The notes under the pieces are model-generated. The model did not search any database. It had not been told where the DNA came from and was given only the letters and a program-made list of their open reading frames with translations. DNA of 64,000 nucleotides from Epiperipatus broadwayi (lineage: Eukaryota > Onychophora > Udeonychophora > Euonychophora > Peripatidae), in NCBI GenBank assembly GCA_028023455.1, contig JAQFVV010006208.1:8356963-8420962 (forward strand), given 5' to 3'. The position numbers and the translations under genes were made by a program. Numbering within the stretch: position 1 is the first letter of the stretch; every line of letters begins with the position of its first letter. Shown here piece by piece: positions 10,796-22,661 of the stretch.

Positions 10796-10799
10796 TGTA

Positions 10800-11790
10800 A
10801 ATTTGCAATATTATTATATGTCATCTTTTTATTGCGTATAAACATGTTTTTTTTTAAAAAAAAAAAAACGTTATATATATAACGTCGCTTTTTTGATATT
10901 AATGTATTTTATTTTGACTTAACTTTTTATTTTGCATTTTTTTTTATTCCAATATCTAAGGGCATAACTGCGGTTCATACCTGCTTTCTAATTTATTGAA
11001 AGTATTAAATAATTGCATCTAATTTTAAGTTTTAGACAAAAACAGTTCTACATTATATTAATTTGTTTGAGCAAGGGCAAAACATAATTATTAAAAATAA
11101 GAAGAGATCATTGTTTTAGTATGCTTGTGGCATTTCAAAAGATAACGAATTGTTGAATTTAAGATAATAAAAGTTAAATTTGTAAAGAAGTCTTCAATTA
11201 TTACATATACGAATAAAAAATATAATTCAAAGTAGGATTCAAAAAATATGCATAAATTGCAATAATTGATATCATTAATGATCATATTTTCAATTAATTT
11301 GTTTAGTTAATTGATATACGGTAAGTAGGGTTGTTTTTGTAAAAATTATACAAATGCAAATTTGGAAAACTGGAATTTATCAATGAAAAAAAAACCTAAT
11401 AAACGAGGAAGAGAGAACTGTAAATTATTATTTACAAAAATAGGTTGATTATACATATAAAGTCGCATTGATAGTATGAGATTATAAACTTGAAAATTAC
11501 TGAGCATGCTCAGAATTTAAAACAAAAGGGGAAGCTATTGTCAACTAAGACAATTAATTAAATTTTAATTTGAAGTACGTAAAAATATTTTTTTAAAAAA
11601 GGATCTTATATATCAAAAGCTCAAGATTTAATACTATTTCATATATTGAACAAATATGCACATATGCCTATGTACACACCCATATAACCCTACATGTTTT
11701 GGTGCATTAGTAGACTAAGTCAGTTAATTAAATTTGGAAGTAAATGTGCACAGTATTTAAAAAAAGAAAAATTATACAAAGATATCAACA
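10800..11790. other. Unassigned A+T-rich DNA
   Basis: No gene seen. Small palindromes CGTTATATATATAACG (about 10869-10884) and CTGAGCATGCTCAG (about 11502-11515) are the only notable items. The 64-residue minus-strand frame at 11091-11285 has composition typical of random A+T-rich DNA. Confidence 0.4.
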
Positions 11791-11792
11791 CT

Positions 11793-11975
11793 TACCATAT
11801 AATACTAAAAGATCCATGCACTTTACTACTGTTACACAATGATTTATTTACCACCCTCTTTTACAGTTTACAGTTTCGATTGCCCAGCAAACTTCTTCAG
11901 AACTTTTATATCTCCTAACTTCAACTGCTAAATTTAAAGTGCATGGATGATTTAGTATTATATGATATATATTTG
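11793..11975. repeat. Family E-type palindrome
   Basis: Arms ATATAATACTAAAAGATCC and GGATGATTTAGTATTATAT enclose a hammerhead-like core on the minus strand: CTGAAGA, A, a six-position stem II (GTTTGC / GCAATC, one mismatch), GAAAC. The frame at 11694-11918 is incidental. Confidence 0.5.
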
Positions 11976-12029
11976 GCAATACAATAAGAAAGATTATATA
12001 TCAAGTACTTCTTGATATAAGACAATAAA

Positions 12030-12150
12030 CATCACGTGATCACCATTTCTTATGCTTGCTCGTAACTGTTATTAAAACAGGCAAAACTCTCTATATGTAT
12101 TGCCACTCAGTTGCACTGAGTGGGAACACATATAGAGAGTTTTTACTTCT
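12030..12150. mobile_element. Family C remnant, collapsed
   Basis: The left terminus (ACATCACGTGATCACCATTT then AGGCAAAACTCTCTATATG) is joined to a short inverted right terminus (CATATAGAGAGTTTT), with the whole middle, including both ribozymes, deleted. Confidence 0.7.
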
Positions 12151-12570
12151 TCTTATATTGCTAAAATATGCACACATACCTATGCAAAAAAACTCAGAAT
12201 CTACGAATTGTGGCCCAGTTTTATCACTTACGGTTTTGAACTTATGAATACCCAAGAATAAATCATTGAATTTTTTTTTACGGCATATATATCAAACAAA
12301 TTTCTTTGTGCCATATTTGCAATTCTCATTATACCAAAAAATAAATATTAAATAATCATTACTGATCATTCATTTTAATTTAAAACTTTACAATTCTTAT
12401 AATCTAGATTTTAACAAATTTCAGATATATCTATTTAAAAAAAAATATTTGAACAGTTAATTTCTCAGAAGGTCATGTGAAGTTTTAAGAACCAGAAGCA
12501 ACAGGTTGAGCTTCAATTCAGAAATCTTTATCTTTTGAATTCGTCAATCTACTAATCTTCTGAAACATAT
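12151..12570. other. Unassigned DNA
   Basis: No gene or repeat recognised. Confidence 0.35.
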
Positions 12571-12574
12571 AATA

Positions 12575-12980
12575 CTCTTAGTATCATCAACCATTATCAA
12601 TCCATTGTAGGATGAATGTCTGTTCAATTCATCTACTCTGATCTTTAGTTTCTCTCTCCACATCACTCTTGTACATTTTCTTATTTCATCCATCCACCTC
12701 ACATTGCGGTCTCTTTCTGAGTCTTTTACAATCTCTTGGAATCCAGTTTAAGATTTCAGTTGTCCATCTATTATCATCCTTCTGGCAATATGTCCAGCCC
12801 AACTGCACCTGTCTTTTAATTTTTTCAATGAGCTCAGTAACACCTGTTTGTTCTCTTACACATATATCACTTTTTCGATCCCTTCTTCTTATTCCCAACA
12901 TGCACTTCTCCATACTTCTTGGAGTGGTCTGAAGTCTTTGTTTTGCTTTTCTATTAAGTTTTTACTTATGGATTTTTAGT
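12575..12980 (-). mobile_element. RTE-type LINE 3' fragment
   Basis: The minus strand encodes, over 12686-12913, the RTE C-terminal region: MEKCMLGIRRRDRKSD, VREQTGVTELIEKIKRQ, then after a shift DDNRWTTEILNWIPRDCKR. The 3' tail (GATGATACTAAG side, plus-strand ATCATCAACC) lies near 12580. One short frameshift (RQVQLGWTYCQKDD) separates two otherwise readable parts. It is a 5'-truncated dead copy. Confidence 0.8.
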
Positions 12981-12984
12981 ATAA

Positions 12985-13484
12985 GAGCCTAAAAATTCTT
13001 TTTTTAATAGTTTTGTCTCTTTCTATTTATGTGTTACTATCTTATTTATAGTTAATTCCTCATTCTTATATTTCAAACATATGGTTGCAGACATTGGTCC
13101 AGATAAAATCTGACAGATTGAAATGTATATTGGAAGCATTAGTATATATATATTTATGTTTGCAAATTTGTTGAAAACTTTTTATAGATGTGTGCTGCCT
13201 TGCACTTCAAACACAGCCAACCAGATATCATCAGCAAAAATAATAAAATATATAATAATTTCTATATACATTTATTGAAAATAAATAATTGTGAATATGT
13301 GCCTCTTAAAGAATATAGTACAGATAAAGTAAATTTGATGCCATTTGCATGTATGCTTCACCTGTTGGTGAAGCTACCCTACACCTATCAAACTATACTA
13401 AAATAAGCTAATCAATAAATGTCATTTATTTTTTCTACACAAAAATAAAAAAAACACACAATATGTTTGAAAACATGAAAATAA
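12985..13484. other. Unassigned DNA
   Basis: The 72-residue plus-strand frame at 13188-13406 shows no recognisable domain, and I do not call it a gene. Confidence 0.4.
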
Positions 13485-13842
13485 ACCACTAAACATCACA
13501 TGGTCACCATTTCTTATGCTTGCTCATAACTTATTAAAACAGGCAAAATTTTCCATACAGTAGTGCCACTCAGTGCAAGCCAGAGTAATCAATGAATGTC
13601 AGAAGGCTTGTGCATAAAATGCCTATCTAGTGCCTACTCATCCAATATCATAAGATCTAGGTGCAGTGCTCTCAGATCCAAGGCTCCTCACTGACAAAAT
13701 CCACAAACTAGAAACTAGTCTGGGGATATTGGATGAGTACACCCTAGATAGGGATTTTATGCACAAGCCTTCTGGAATCCATTGATTACTCTGGCTTGCA
13801 CTGAGTGGCACTACTGTATGGAAAGTTTTGCCTGTTTTGAAA
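13485..13842. mobile_element. Family C fold-back element
   Basis: The left end is CCACTAAACATCACATGGTC, the right end GGAAAGTTTTGCCTGTTTT. The left arm is deleted for its ribozyme. The right arm has one at 13676-13734 with ATCCAA/TTGGAT outer stem, CCTCA/TGGGG inner stem and ACTAGT stem III, but its core reads CTGACAA, so the invariant G8 is lost and the copy is probably inactive. Confidence 0.75.
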
Positions 13843-14084
13843 TATGAAAATAGTGTAATTTTTTAGAAAACAAACCTGAAAATAATATATTTTGCAAACA
13901 CACAATGATTGTTTTACAAATAATATATTTGACAGCATGAAAATGGTATAGTTTATTTAGAAAATAAATCTTTCCACACCAAGGAGATTTGTTTTATGTT
14001 AATTTTCAAATATATTTTTATGTAAATTTTTCAATCATTGTCTGTTATGAAAATATATTAATTTTAAGTTTGTTACCCAGACTT

Positions 14085-14545
14085 TCGATCTCCCTTCAGC
14101 TATCCAATCTATCTCATACAACTAACACACATGACCACACATGTGAAAAAAGTAGGTGATTTCCAATATATGTATTTCATGCTGAACCAGCATTCATTGG
14201 TTAATCTATCTCCCATATATATAATCAGCGCTTGGTTTATATTAATTAAGATAGCAAATCATCAAAATTTCAATGGACAGGTTTCAATCTATCCCACCAA
14301 CCAACTCTTTAGCCTTCCATGCACATGAAAATTTGATGATCGAAGATTTTCTATCTTAATATAAACCAGCACTGATTATCTATGTGTGGGAAAAATGATC
14401 TGGACCAACTGATGAGTGCGGGTTCAGCATGAAATCCATTTGTATGTGTTCATGTGTATTGGATGCATAATATACATTGGATAACTGAAATGAGCTTGAA
14501 AGTCTGGGTTCAAACCCCCTATAATTACATCTAAACTCCAGGGAT
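14085..14545. repeat. Family A fold-back (inverted dimer)
   Basis: The minus-strand arm (14085-about 14335) and plus-strand arm (about 14336-14545) meet at ATTTGATGATCGAAGATTT. The left ribozyme (minus, about 14166-14215) has lost CTGATGA (reads CCAATGA). The right one (plus, 14387-14435) has CTGATGA, GAAA and most of stem II but has lost the 3' strand of stem I. The right end carries the B-box-like GGGTTCAAACCC. Confidence 0.7.
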
Positions 14546-14769
14546 ATAAAGTATACCTGCAGCTAAACATTAAATCTATTTTTTTATGTTTTTCAACACC
14601 TTTACACTTTCAGTTCATAACATAAATGAAAGATACCGCTGATGCTACAAGATCATATATCTCATGAAAAACACATTAGATACGAAATAGTTATGGTTGA
14701 TAATGGTTCAAATTTGTCCTTCTTTGCTTTATTCATTATCTAAGAAAAATTAGATACCTATTTATCAAA

Positions 14770-15975
14770 CAATAACTAGATAATTCTATCAGTCTTTTAT
14801 TAGTTTTATACAAAAAGTTTACCAAGATAATTATAACTCGTCTATAGAGAACTTTGGATATCAACCAATTAAAAGAACAAGATGGATTTAAAAGTGTTTT
14901 AGTATAATAGATCATATCCAAATATTGAGAGAAGTTATAGAAGGGACCAATTAATATGAGTTCCATTATGCTTTGAATTTGTAAATTATGAAAAGGCGTT
15001 TGATTCTATAAGCATTTCTTCAATGATTAAAGCATTGGATCATCAAAGTATAGACTCAGGATATTGTTATATTCTGAAGAATATTTATAAAAATGCAACA
15101 GCAACAATTAGATTAAATAATAATACTGGGAGACAATGAGACTATATATCTCCAAAACTTTTTACAGTAGTGCTGCAAGAAGTATTCTGTGAATTAAACT
15201 GGAAAGCTAAAGGAGTGAAAGTAAACGGAGATTATTTAAGTCATTTAGATTTTTGCAGATGATGTAGTTGTTTTTGCAAATAATGCTTCGGAGCTTCAGG
15301 AAATGTTTCAAGAGTTATCAGATGAAAGTACGAAAGTAGGAGTAAAGGTGAATGTTTAAAAGACTAAAGCAATGTTCAATGGATTTTCTTAAAAGATGAA
15401 AATAAAGATTGACTATGATGAGTTAGAATAAGTTAACAATTACAAATACCTTTGTCAGTTTATTACTATAGATAGAAACATAATGGATACAATCAGTCAC
15501 AGAAGGAATGCTTTTGATAGAAATAATTTAATATTGAAAGGAAATATGCCTATGTGTTTGTAAAGAAAAGTTTATAATAAATGTGTTTTATCAGTTCTTA
15601 CTTATGGATCTGAGACTTGGACACTTAATAGAAGGGCAATACAGAGACTTCAGATCATTCAAAAAAGTATGGAGAGATGCGTGTTAGGAGTAATAAGAAT
15701 GCAATACATTGGTAAGAGAACATCATTGAAAGAATTACAACAGTGAAGTGGAGTTGGGCTGGATACATTGCTAGAAGAGATTATAATAGATGGACAATTG
15801 AAATCTTAAATGGGAGTCTAAGAGATTGTAAAAGACCCAGAAAGAGACCACATGTGAGATGGATGGATAAAATAAGAAAGTGTACAGGAGTAGTGTGGAG
15901 ATGAGAGGCTAGAGATCAGAGAAGATGAATTGAACATGGAGATACTTTCATCCTGCAGGAACTAGATAATAATGT
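14770..15975 (+). mobile_element. RTE-type LINE, reverse transcriptase to 3' end
   Basis: About 1.2 kb of decayed RTE ORF in shifting plus frames. In order: KFTKIIITR, TLDINQLKEQDGFKS (the RT region before motif 3), the catalytic FADDVVVFAN box at about 15252-15281, the LSDESTKVGVKVN-like segment, the DRNNLILKGNMPMC connector, LTYGSETWTLNRR, and MERCVLGVI. It ends with ETTCEMDG-frame sequence matching RPHVRWMDK. The endonuclease half is missing. Several stops and frameshifts, including one just before FADD, make it a pseudogene. Family assignment rests on the FADD box, the YGSETWTLN segment and the conserved tail. Confidence 0.85.
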
Positions 15976-16930
15976 GGGCTCAGAAATTTACTTAATATTC
16001 ATCTACATATGACTTTAGAAACATAATTTACAAATAATTTTATATCTTTTTGCCAATCTTTTTATTTATTTATTTACCTTTGTCTATATTTTGAGTATCT
16101 ATTAGTTTTCTTCAGGTAATCATTTCTATTTTAGTGGTTAAAGGAATGTGCTGAAGAATATTTTAGACAGTCAATAAAAGAATAAGATAAATAAAAAGAA
16201 TCACATGATCACATTTCCTATCTGGCATCCATTGATTACTCTGTTTAGCACAGGTGGCAATACTGTATGGAGAGTTTTGCTCTGTTTATAAATAAAAAGA
16301 ACTGATAAAAAATATATAATTGATTGTATATTATGTTTACAAATATAATGTAACATTCATTGCAAAATAATAATAAAAAAGCTATAAAAAACCAAAGTTT
16401 CAGCTGAATTTAAACCTCATATGTGCAACAGGAAGATGGAAGAATCTCCTCTTAATAAAGTTATTATTAAAAAAATAACGTTACTAGTTTCAATAATTCA
16501 ATACATGGACATTTAATATTTAAATGAAGGGATAGATACCAAATTAATACTACAAAAAGGAAAAACTTGATAATAATTAGGGATTTACTGTTCTGTTTCA
16601 TTATTTGCTGGATTCCAGATGCTAGACTGAATTTTCCATGAGATTGTTTTGATTGTTTATGGGTTTTCCTGTTCTTTGGTATGTGGTTATTGATTGTGTG
16701 TGTATGTGTATGGTACTATCTACATTACGTATATGTACTCAGATTTTATATTCATATATGTATGTCTTAAGTGACATACTGAAAAACAAGTAATTGATTG
16801 CTTTCAATATAAAGTATATCAAAATGTAAAAAAAGTGAAGTTATTTGGAATAAATAAAAATTTTAAATAAAGTATATATTTAATACAATGAGCATGTAGT
16901 AATTAATTTATATAGTGCACAGAAAGCTTA
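15976..16930. other. Unassigned DNA with a family C right-end fragment
   Basis: 16200-16290 matches the outer right arm of family C (GGCATCCATTGATTACTCTG through GGAGAGTTTTGC) with no ribozyme. The rest, including a GTGTGTGTATGTGTATGG stretch near 16695, shows nothing else. Confidence 0.5.
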
Positions 16931-16939
16931 TGTAAATAG

Positions 16940-17140
16940 TCTAAACAGGCACTAACCTGAATTCAATGCACTTTAAAATTCGCAATAATCAAGCATATTT
17001 AGCCAATAGAGGAATCTTCCAAACCACGACACAAGATAGCGATTTTTATAAAGACAAGAATGGTCCATCTTGTCTTTAACCTGAATGTCCACTTATATAG
17101 GCGAATCTGAGCATCTTGATTTGGAAGCATGAAGCTTTTC
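16940..17140 (+). repeat. Family F element
   Basis: Contains the clearest F hairpin: AAAGACAAGAATGG opposed by CCATCTTGTCTTT, then AACCTGAATGTCCAC, TTATATAGGCGAATCTGAG and GGAAGCATGAAGC. The same order recurs at 41600-41720 and, diverged, at 61380-61480. No hammerhead core. Confidence 0.6.
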
Positions 17141-17400
17141 CAACAAATGCAACAAGAGAAAGCATTTAAAATCTCTATCTAGAATTATCCCTATCCCCAA
17201 ATCGGTTTCAAGCTAATGGCTTTCATCAGTGAGGCACTAGGGAATTCAGACACTAGATGTAAAATACCAACTCAAGCCCAGCATTTATCTAATACTTAAC
17301 TATTAAGTAGAAAATTTGAAATTTTCAGACATCTATATATCTTAAAATCCAGCTATCTAACTCAAATAGCTATTTATAATTTATAAATATATATTTATAA
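17140..17400 (-). repeat. Family D hammerhead element, single arm
   Basis: Matches the arms of the palindrome at 39140-39819 (shared TTCAGACACTAGAT, CCAGCATTTATCT and CTATCTAACTCAAATAGCTA). Carries one ribozyme-like core at 17181-17247. Confidence 0.65.
17181..17247 (-). ncRNA. Hammerhead-like motif, family D
   Basis: Minus strand: outer stem I GAATT-CCCT / AGGG-AT-AATTC, inner CCTCA/TGGGG, core CTGATGA, stem II AAGC-CATTA-GCTT (four perfect pairs), GAAA. Stem III (ACCGATTT) seems shortened by about four bases compared with the ACCAATTGGT of the copy at 39606, so cleavage is doubtful. Confidence 0.55.
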
Positions 17401-18239
17401 TTTGATTGCAAAATTTTTTTCACATCTGTGCCAGGAAATAGTTTTTTTTTTTTTTGCAACCTAAACAAAGTTAAGTGCACTTCCAGTGAAGTCAACCATA
17501 ATCACAGTCTTTGCAGATACCCTATGTCTGCTGCACTATTTAAACAATAGGATGATTATGTAGGTACTTTATTCAAATTAAAAATGTACATATTCCATTT
17601 GCTTGATAACTGTAATCTATTTTCTTTCTTATTAATTATGTTCTTATGATTGGCTATGTATTATGTCTCCTTAACTTTTCTTGTCATCCCATTCCAAGCA
17701 CACAAGAATAATGGTCCGTAGGTTAATAACATCAACAAAAAACTAAATAGACTGCAAGTAATTGTTGAACTCTTTTATTCACAGACAAATACACTGCACA
17801 ATAGTATAAATTTTCAAATCAGCGCTTTTAGCCTTTCTCTTTCAATAAGGTATTCTAAAACCAATAACGACAATACTAGCACTGATACATAGGATGCCTT
17901 TATGCAAACAGCTTTTCGAAAACTTAGATCCAGAAGCACTGAATAGAAAATGAAAAAACAGAGATACTACATACTATATATATAACAACCTTTCTCTGTA
18001 TATATGCTTTAATAACAAAAATATGAATAGGGATAAAAAAATATTTTTTTAATTCATATTATAATTATGTAGATACTTTTAATAATATTTACTGCAATTG
18101 TTTTTTGCCTTTAAATTAGCAAACTTTTTAATTACATTACAGTATTTAAAATAAAGACGTTAAGTATTATTATTATTTTTTCCAACAAACTTTGATATGC
18201 AGCAGTAACTGTAAACATTAAATAATAATAACACTTTTG
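17401..18239. other. Unassigned DNA
   Basis: Only a poly-T tract near 17440 is notable. Confidence 0.4.
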
Positions 18240-18636
18240 CCTAATAGGATAGTGGTGGCTATGATTATTAAAGAACCCAAAACACTAAAATGTATGGGTA
18301 CTGAACTGAGTTCAGACCTATATGATTATATAAGCTAATGAGCTTGGATTGAAAATATTATTGTTTCAATTTTAAACTTATAGTTTTGTAGTTAAGTAGA
18401 GATGAAAGGTGGTTGCTGGAAGGTTGCATCAGATCCTAAGATCTAGGTGCAGTGCTCTCAGATCCAAGGCTCCTCACTGACAAAGGCCACAATCTAGAAA
18501 CTAGTCTGGGGATATTGGATAAGTAGGTACTAGATAGGGATTTTATGCACAGGCCTTCTGGCATCCATTGATTACTCTGGCTTGCCCTGAGTAACACTAC
18601 TGTATGGAGAGTTTTGCATGTTTTAATAACACTTTG
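18240..18636. mobile_element. Family C element, internal region plus right arm
   Basis: Begins inside the element (TAATAGGATAGTGGTGGCT, AACTGAGTTCAGACC, GTAGAGATGAAAGGTGG) and continues through a right-arm ribozyme at 18462-18520 to GGAGAGTTTTGCATGTTTT. The ribozyme core reads CTGACAA and is probably dead. The left arm is missing. Confidence 0.7.
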
Positions 18637-18941
18637 TTATTACTCCACCAATTAGAAATATCATGATTAGATTTAAGAGACTTGTAGAACTATTGTTACA
18701 TTCACTGAATGTAAGTGCATCATATAAAATACCTGAAAATGTAGTACCGATTTATGCATGGACCAGGTGTGCAAAATAATGGGAAACACTGATCCCATAG
18801 GAAAAGAATTGTAACTGTGACATAATTTTACTTTAAAATGCAATTTGATCTATAACTAAACCTATTTTAACTAAATATACTTTAATAAGTGTTTTAATTA
18901 GCTCCAAACATACACAATCCATCATATAAACTGTGACTGAA

Positions 18942-19172
18942 TGAGAGAATAGGTGAGAGAGAGGAGGAGGGAGGGAGGGAAAGAGAGGGGGAAAGAAGGG
19001 AGGGAAGGAGAGGAAAGAGGGGAGAAGGGAGGGAGGAAGAGAGGGAAATGAGAGGAGGAAAGAGAAGAGAGAGAGGGAGAAGAAGAGAGGAAGGGGGAGA
19101 GAGGGGAAGAAGTGAGGGAGGAAGAGAGAGGGGAGAGAGAGGAGGAAAGAGAGAGGGGAGAGAGAAAAATAG
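18942..19172. repeat. Purine (GA/GGA)n microsatellite
   Basis: About 230 bases made almost only of G and A on the plus strand, with irregular GAGAGG, GGAGGG and GAAG units. Such a mirror-repeat-rich polypurine tract can adopt triplex DNA in principle. No gene. Confidence 0.95.
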
Positions 19173-19735
19173 ATAGTTAAAAACCTCCTGTAGTTAGAAA
19201 TTATAACATTACTGCTATAAGAAGCTACAAATCGTTTTTCTACAAATCTTGATGCTCTATAATTAACAAATAGTATATAAATTATATAAATATGGTAATG
19301 TAAACTAATTTAATTGTTAAGCTAATGTATTATTAAAAAAATATTTTCATATTATATTGCAACAATCACCTATAACCTTTGCACTCAAGCAAAAATGTTC
19401 CCTTTATATACTTATTACATAAATAATTATTTCATATATTTCATCCCTTTATATTTTATATATTTATAATTGACATATAGTTTATTTAAAACTCAATTTA
19501 GTGTTATCCCCTTATCTAATATCTTTGCCTGTGAACAATGGAACATCGAATTCCACGAGCATTGAATACCACTATAACTTTTAGAATACGATTTTAAAAC
19601 TGCTATTATGTTTTCTGTATGAATATTTCTCTTGTTGATGGGCAATAATATGAACCTTACTATACTAAATAATTTTTCTTAATAAATTTGTAATCTTTGT
19701 AATTTATATGTGTATATATTGACAAATAATGGTAA
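19173..19735. other. Unassigned DNA after the purine tract
   Basis: No feature recognised. Confidence 0.35.
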
Positions 19736-19737
19736 CC

Positions 19738-20247
19738 AATAAATATCACATGATCACCATTTCTTATGCTTGCTTATAACTGTTATTAAAACAGGCAAAA
19801 CTCTCTATACATATTGCCACTCAGTGCAAGCCAGAGTAATCAATAAATGCCAGAAGGTCTGCCTAATAGAATAGTGGTGGCTCTGGTTATTAAAGAACCA
19901 AAGACACCAAAATGTATAGGTACTGAACTGAGTTCAGACCTATATGACCACAAAAGCTAATGAACTTGGATTAAAAATATGGTGTTTTCAATTTAAGACT
20001 CATGGTTTTGTAGTTAAGTAGAGATAAAAGGTGGGTGCTGGAGGGTTGCATTAGATCCCAAGATCTAGGTGCAGTGCTCTCAGATCCAAGGCTCTTCACT
20101 GATGAAGGCCACAAGCCAGAAACTAGTCTGGGATATTGGATGAGTAGGCACTAGATAGAGATTTTATGCACAAGCCTTCTGGCATCCATTGATTACTCTG
20201 GTTTGCATTGAGTAGCAATACGTATAGAGAGTTTTGCCTGTTTTAAT
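19738..20247. mobile_element. Family C element with one intact ribozyme core
   Basis: Left terminus ATATCACATGATCACCATTT and AACAGGCAAAACTCTCTATAC, then a jump after CCAGAAGGTC to the internal region (TAATAGAATAGTGGTGGCT). The right arm holds a hammerhead at 20084-20141, and the element ends at GAGAGTTTTGCCTGTTTT. The element encodes no protein. Confidence 0.75.
20084..20141 (+). ncRNA. Hammerhead ribozyme, family C
   Basis: ATCCAA/TTGGAT outer stem I, inner TTCA/TGGG, core CTGATGA, GGC-CACAA-GCC stem II with an A.A apposition at its base, GAAA, stem III ACTAGT (self-complementary), cleavage after TC. One base of the inner stem I 3' strand is missing compared with other copies. Confidence 0.65.
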
Positions 20248-20249
20248 GA

Positions 20250-20902
20250 CAAATAATGATGTATTTATTTTTTTATTCAAAAGCTAGGTTCATTATTTAT
20301 TTGTGCAAATTTATCATAATGACTAATTATTCTTAGAAAAATAGTATAACGAATGAATTCATAATAAACAGAAGCCAAAATTATATTTCATTTTATATAT
20401 TGGCATATATTACATTTAAGCAATGTATGAGAATATTGTATTGTATAAATATTGAATTTAAAATGTAAATAATAGGGAATTAGTAAATACAAAAGTTAGT
20501 TTTTCTTGAAACTATAATAAGTATAATGAATAATTATGAATTTAAAAATACCACTAAATTAATATTTATTTCCTCTACCTTTCATATTAGGTTGTTTTTT
20601 TTTTCTAAAAAATAATAAGAATAAATAATATCTTTATTCTTGTGGTTGACATTTTTATTTTCAAATTTAAAAGCAGACATAAAAAATGGATTGTTTACTT
20701 TGATACACAAGTTGATAATAGTACTTTTACATTCAAATCTGAAACAACCTTAAAAATGGATCATTTTCTTTAATATAGGGAACTTTTTTATTAGGTTTTG
20801 AATCTTTTTCAAAATTTTTATGAATTAAAACAGATCTTTCCATTTTATTATGATTGATCTTTTAACACTTTAAGACAAAAATTACATGGGAAGGGGTTTA
20901 AT
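20250..20902. other. Unassigned A+T-rich DNA
   Basis: No gene. Runs of A and T dominate, with GTAAATACAAAAGTTAG-like unique sequence between. Confidence 0.35.
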
Positions 20903-20904
20903 GA

Positions 20905-20968
20905 AGCATCCATTGATTACTCTGGTTGGCACAGGGTGGCACTACTGTATGGAGAGTTTTGCCTTGTT
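20905..20968 (+). mobile_element. Family C right-terminus fragment
   Basis: Only the outer right arm (GCATCCATTGATTACTCTGG to GAGAGTTTTGCCTTGTT). The plus-strand frame overlapping it at 20886-21074 is incidental. Confidence 0.65.
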
Positions 20969-20969
20969 G

Positions 20970-21384
20970 TATCAGAGAACTTGTAAAATTGATTTTATTG
21001 GCACTGCCACTTTTCCTTTAAATATTTCCATTTTTAAATGCATCTTTTGCTTTCAGTCAATTAACTATTTCTAATATAACCTCAGGTAATACAATGTATT
21101 TCAAAAGGTAGATAATATTCATACTCTGGATAATAACCAGAAACAAGATTTTGTAAATTCTGGGTCATTTTATAACAAAACTAGGTTAACAAATACCACA
21201 TTATAGGCTAAATGAGTGAAAAATCTTTAACAGGTAAATGAATTAAGTAATAACAGAATTCCATCTTAAATTACTAATTACTAAAGTAACTTGTTTGGTG
21301 AATTTAATTCAGTGGGAGAATAACACATCTGAGAACTAATGGTTCCTGGATCAATGCTTAAACATTGCATGATTTCTTAAGTAA
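20970..21384. other. Unassigned DNA
   Basis: Nothing recognised between the C fragment and the RTE 3' tail. Confidence 0.35.
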
Positions 21385-22660
21385 CTACTCATACAATTCA
21401 TCATCATCAACCACCATTGTCAATCCACTGCAGGATGAAGGTCTCTCCAAGTTCATCTTCTCCAATCTTTAGCTTCTCTTCTCCACATCATTCCTGCACA
21501 CTTTCTTATTTCATCCATCCATCTCACATGTGGTCTCTTTCTGGGTCTTTTACAATCTCTTGGAGTTTAAGATTTCAAATGACTATATATCATCATCTCT
21601 TCTAACAATATGTCCAGCCCAACTCCACTTACAGTGTTTTAATTTTTTCATTGAGGTCAGTAACACCTGTTTGTTCTCTTACCCATATATTGCATTTTTG
21701 ATCTCTTCTTGTTACTCCTAACATGCATCTCTCCATACTTCTTTGTGTGGTCTGAAGTCTCTGTATTGCTCTTCTATTAAAAGTGCCCAAATCTCAGATC
21801 CATAAGTAAGAACTGGTAAAACACATTTATTAAAAACCTTTCTTTTCAAACACATAGGCATCTTTTCTTTTAGTATCAAGTTATTTCTATCAAAAGCACT
21901 CCAAACAAGTGTAATTCTATGATTAATTTTATCCATTTTTTCCCATCTGTATTTATAATCTGACTAGAGTATTTGTAGCTGTTAACTTCTTCTAACTCAT
22001 CATAATCAATCTTTATTTTCATATTTTGAGAAAATCCATTGAACATTACATTACTTTAGTCTTTTTAACATTTATCTTTAATCCTACTTTCATCTGATAA
22101 TTCCTGCAACATTTCCTGCAGCTCTAAAGCATTATTTGCAAAAACAACTACATCATCTGCAAAATCTAAATGACTTAAATAATCTCCATTTACTCTCACT
22201 CCTTTAGCTTCCCATTTTAATCCAAAACATACTTCTCGCAGCACTGCTATAAAAAGTTTTGGAGATATGGAGTCACCCTGTCTTACACCCTTCTCAATGT
22301 TGACTTTCCTAGTGTCATTATGTAATGTAATTGTTGCTGTTGCATTTTTATAAATATTCTTTAAAATATGACAATATCCTGGATCTATACCTTAATGATC
22401 CAATGCTTCAATCACTGAAGAAATGTTTATAGAATCAAATGCCTTTTCATAATCTACAAATCCGAAGCATAATGGCAACTCATATTCAATTGTTCTTTCT
22501 ATAACTTCTCTCAATACCTGGATATGATCAATTGTACTAAAACCACTTTTAAATCCAGCTTGTTCTCTTGGTTGGTGGAAATCCAATGTTCTCTGTAGAT
22601 GAGTTGTAATTATCTTGGTAAAAATTTTGTGAGTATCAGTTTTATACTCACACAATTATT
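21385..22660 (-). mobile_element. RTE-type LINE, longest and best-preserved reverse transcriptase copy
   Basis: Minus strand, 1.3 kb from the ATCATCATC tail (21390) to the middle of the RT domain. In order on the sense strand: KIFTKIITTHLQRTLDFH, PREQAGFKSGFSTIDHIQ, then FGFVDYEKAFDSI (motif A with the catalytic D) in an open stretch of 22392-22655. Then SIFKRIY-type and GVRQGDSISPKL-like sequence, FADDVVVFAN at about 22135-22164 (motif C), RKVFNKCVLPVLTYGSE (21780-21850), MERCMLGV and the C-terminal tail. The endonuclease domain is absent, and stops and shifts occur between blocks, so it is dead. A small deletion disturbs the PRDCK segment near 21550. Confidence 0.88.
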
Positions 22661-22661
22661 T

